Shown here in pieces: positions 63,430 through 64,000 of a DNA stretch of 64,000 nucleotides. The DNA is from Ehretia macrophylla. Taxonomy: Eukaryota; Streptophyta; Magnoliopsida; Boraginales; Ehretiaceae. Within the stretch, counting starts at the first letter, position 1, and each line of letters opens with the position of its first letter. Below the pieces are notes generated by a model. That model was not told where the DNA came from. It was given only the letters and a program-made list of their open reading frames with translations, and searched no databases. The stretch spans positions 7,501,768 through 7,565,767 of the forward strand of contig CM075780.1 in assembly GCA_037974665.1 (NCBI GenBank). Reading direction: 5' to 3'. A program made the position numbers and the translations under genes.

Positions 63430-63585
63430 GTCCCAGCCTAGAGAGATGGCCCATTCAAAAAGGCCCAATGGACTTAACGACAACCCATCTGCTTCAACAA
63501 CGCAGCATCCTCGCAAGACGTGATATCGACACGTTGTAGGGCCCTCTGATGTCCCGCGAGTCAGGTTGTCGTCCTGTTAACAATT
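63430..63585 (-). other. 5S rDNA intergenic spacer part without satellite match
   Basis: This is the distal part of the spacer downstream of the 5S gene (minus strand). A short stretch near 63560-63580, reading GGACGACAACCTGACTCG on the minus strand, resembles the ggccggcaacctaatcc block and could be the start of a second, lost repeat. The rest has no clear counterpart in the satellite. Two TGGGCC motifs occur on the minus strand near 63445-63470. No TATA-like 5S upstream element is seen before the gap. Confidence 0.6.
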
Positions 63586-63918
63586 CACGACGTACGATCT
63601 AGGACGGAAAAACATAGCAAAAGAAGAAAAATGGCCTGACACTGATGAAAACGTTCGATTTTGGGCTCCAAAAATGGGCAAAGCGAGCATGCTGGCTGCC
63701 CCCGTCATAGAGCTCTAAGAGAGCTTTCCAACGGTATACTGTGCACCGCATAACTCCTTACGGATAAAAAGTTATGGGCACCGTAGCGACGGAGACCTGG
63801 TCACAAACCCTACGCCCTTGGTTCACGGGCCCAGCCTCTACGTGAAGCGAAGTTGTCTTGCCCAATGTTCCGTGGGATTCAGTAATAGAGATTTGGCGGA
63901 TAAAGTATCTTGCCAACC
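63586..63918 (-). repeat. Diverged full-length relative of the 341-bp satellite inside the 5S spacer
   Basis: The reverse complement aligns with a whole satellite unit. It starts at GGTTGGCAAG (satellite ggccggcaac) and runs through CTGAATCCCACGG, GACAACTTCGCTTCACGTAG, CCAGGTCTCCGTCGCT, CCCATAACTTTTTATCCG, TAAGGAGTTATGCGG, ATACCGTTGGAAAGCTCTC and AAAATCGAACGTTTTCATCAG to GATCGTACGTCGTG. By eye, identity is high (roughly four bases in five), with small indels. It has the class B sequence taaggag. It sits directly downstream of the 5S terminator, so it is part of the 5S spacer and not an independent array. It is on the opposite strand to arrays 1 and 2. Confidence 0.9.
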
Positions 63919-63929
63919 CTAACCAGGGC

Positions 63930-63944
63930 AAAAAAAATTGAAAA
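63930..63944 (-). terminator. Pol III T-run terminator of the 5S rRNA gene
   Basis: On the minus strand, immediately after the 5S 3' end, the sequence reads CTCTTTTCAATTTTTTTTGCCC, giving runs of four and eight T. RNA polymerase III stops at runs of four or more T, and plant 5S genes have such a run just downstream. The satellite-like sequence begins about 10-20 bp further on. Confidence 0.85.
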
Positions 63945-63946
63945 GA

Positions 63947-64000
63947 GGGTGCAACACGAGGACTTCCCAAGGGGTCACCCATTCTAGAACTACTCTCGCC
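63947..64000 (-). rRNA. 5S ribosomal RNA gene, 3' part only (possibly degenerate copy)
   Basis: The minus strand reads GGCGAGAGTAGTTCTAGAATGGG and then TGACCCCTTGGGAAGTCCTCG, ending GTGTTGCACCC. This is the 3' half of plant 5S rRNA from about residue 66 to the end. The window edge removes the 5' part. Against the plant consensus as I recall it, about four bases differ. Three of them fall in the GGATGGGTGACCTCCTGGG segment, which overlaps the internal promoter box C (read here as GAATGGGTGACCCCTTGGG). This suggests a pseudogene or edge copy, but a lineage-specific sequence cannot be excluded. Confidence 0.85.

Noticed and set aside
63430..63585. Start of a further 5S gene or its TATA-like upstream promoter
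   Set aside because: No 5S 5' sequence, TATATA-like box or GC element at the expected spacing is seen before the N gap.

Overview
The window is plant nuclear repetitive DNA. I find no convincing protein-coding gene. Three things show this: an almost unbroken tandem satellite with a 341-bp period, a plant-type Ty3/gypsy-like LTR retroelement, and the 3' end of a 5S rRNA gene at the right edge. The species cannot be named from the sequence; a flowering plant is the natural reading.

Layout. 1-41996: satellite array 1, about 123 head-to-tail units. 41997-49322: one AT-rich LTR retrotransposon on the minus strand. It has a complete right-hand (5') LTR of about 3.8 kb, a primer-binding site, a short internal region of about 2.8 kb without polyprotein ORFs, a polypurine tract, and a 3' LTR cut to its first ~650 bp. 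49323-63329: satellite array 2, same family and strand, about 41 units. 63330-63429: a run of exactly 100 N, an assembly join. 63430-64000: part of a 5S rDNA unit on the minus strand, made of spacer, a diverged full-length relative of the satellite monomer, a T-rich Pol III terminator, and the last ~54 nt of a 5S rRNA gene cut by the window edge.

Main inference. The 341-bp satellite is homologous, over its whole length, to the 5S rDNA intergenic spacer directly downstream of the 5S terminator. The simplest history is that the satellite is a spacer-derived family that lost the gene and amplified alone. The reverse, a satellite captured by the spacer, is not excluded. Inside the arrays, units fall into diagnostic-variant classes. 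These show local duplications of 2, 3 and 4 units, a 13-unit-offset duplication, and copies about 61 units apart, so turnover by unequal exchange or conversion has been recent and multi-scale.

Many open reading frames (to 236 codons) exist in the arrays. They are by-products of a repeat with few stop codons whose length is not a multiple of three. No new gene system was found; the value of the window lies in satellite origin and array dynamics.
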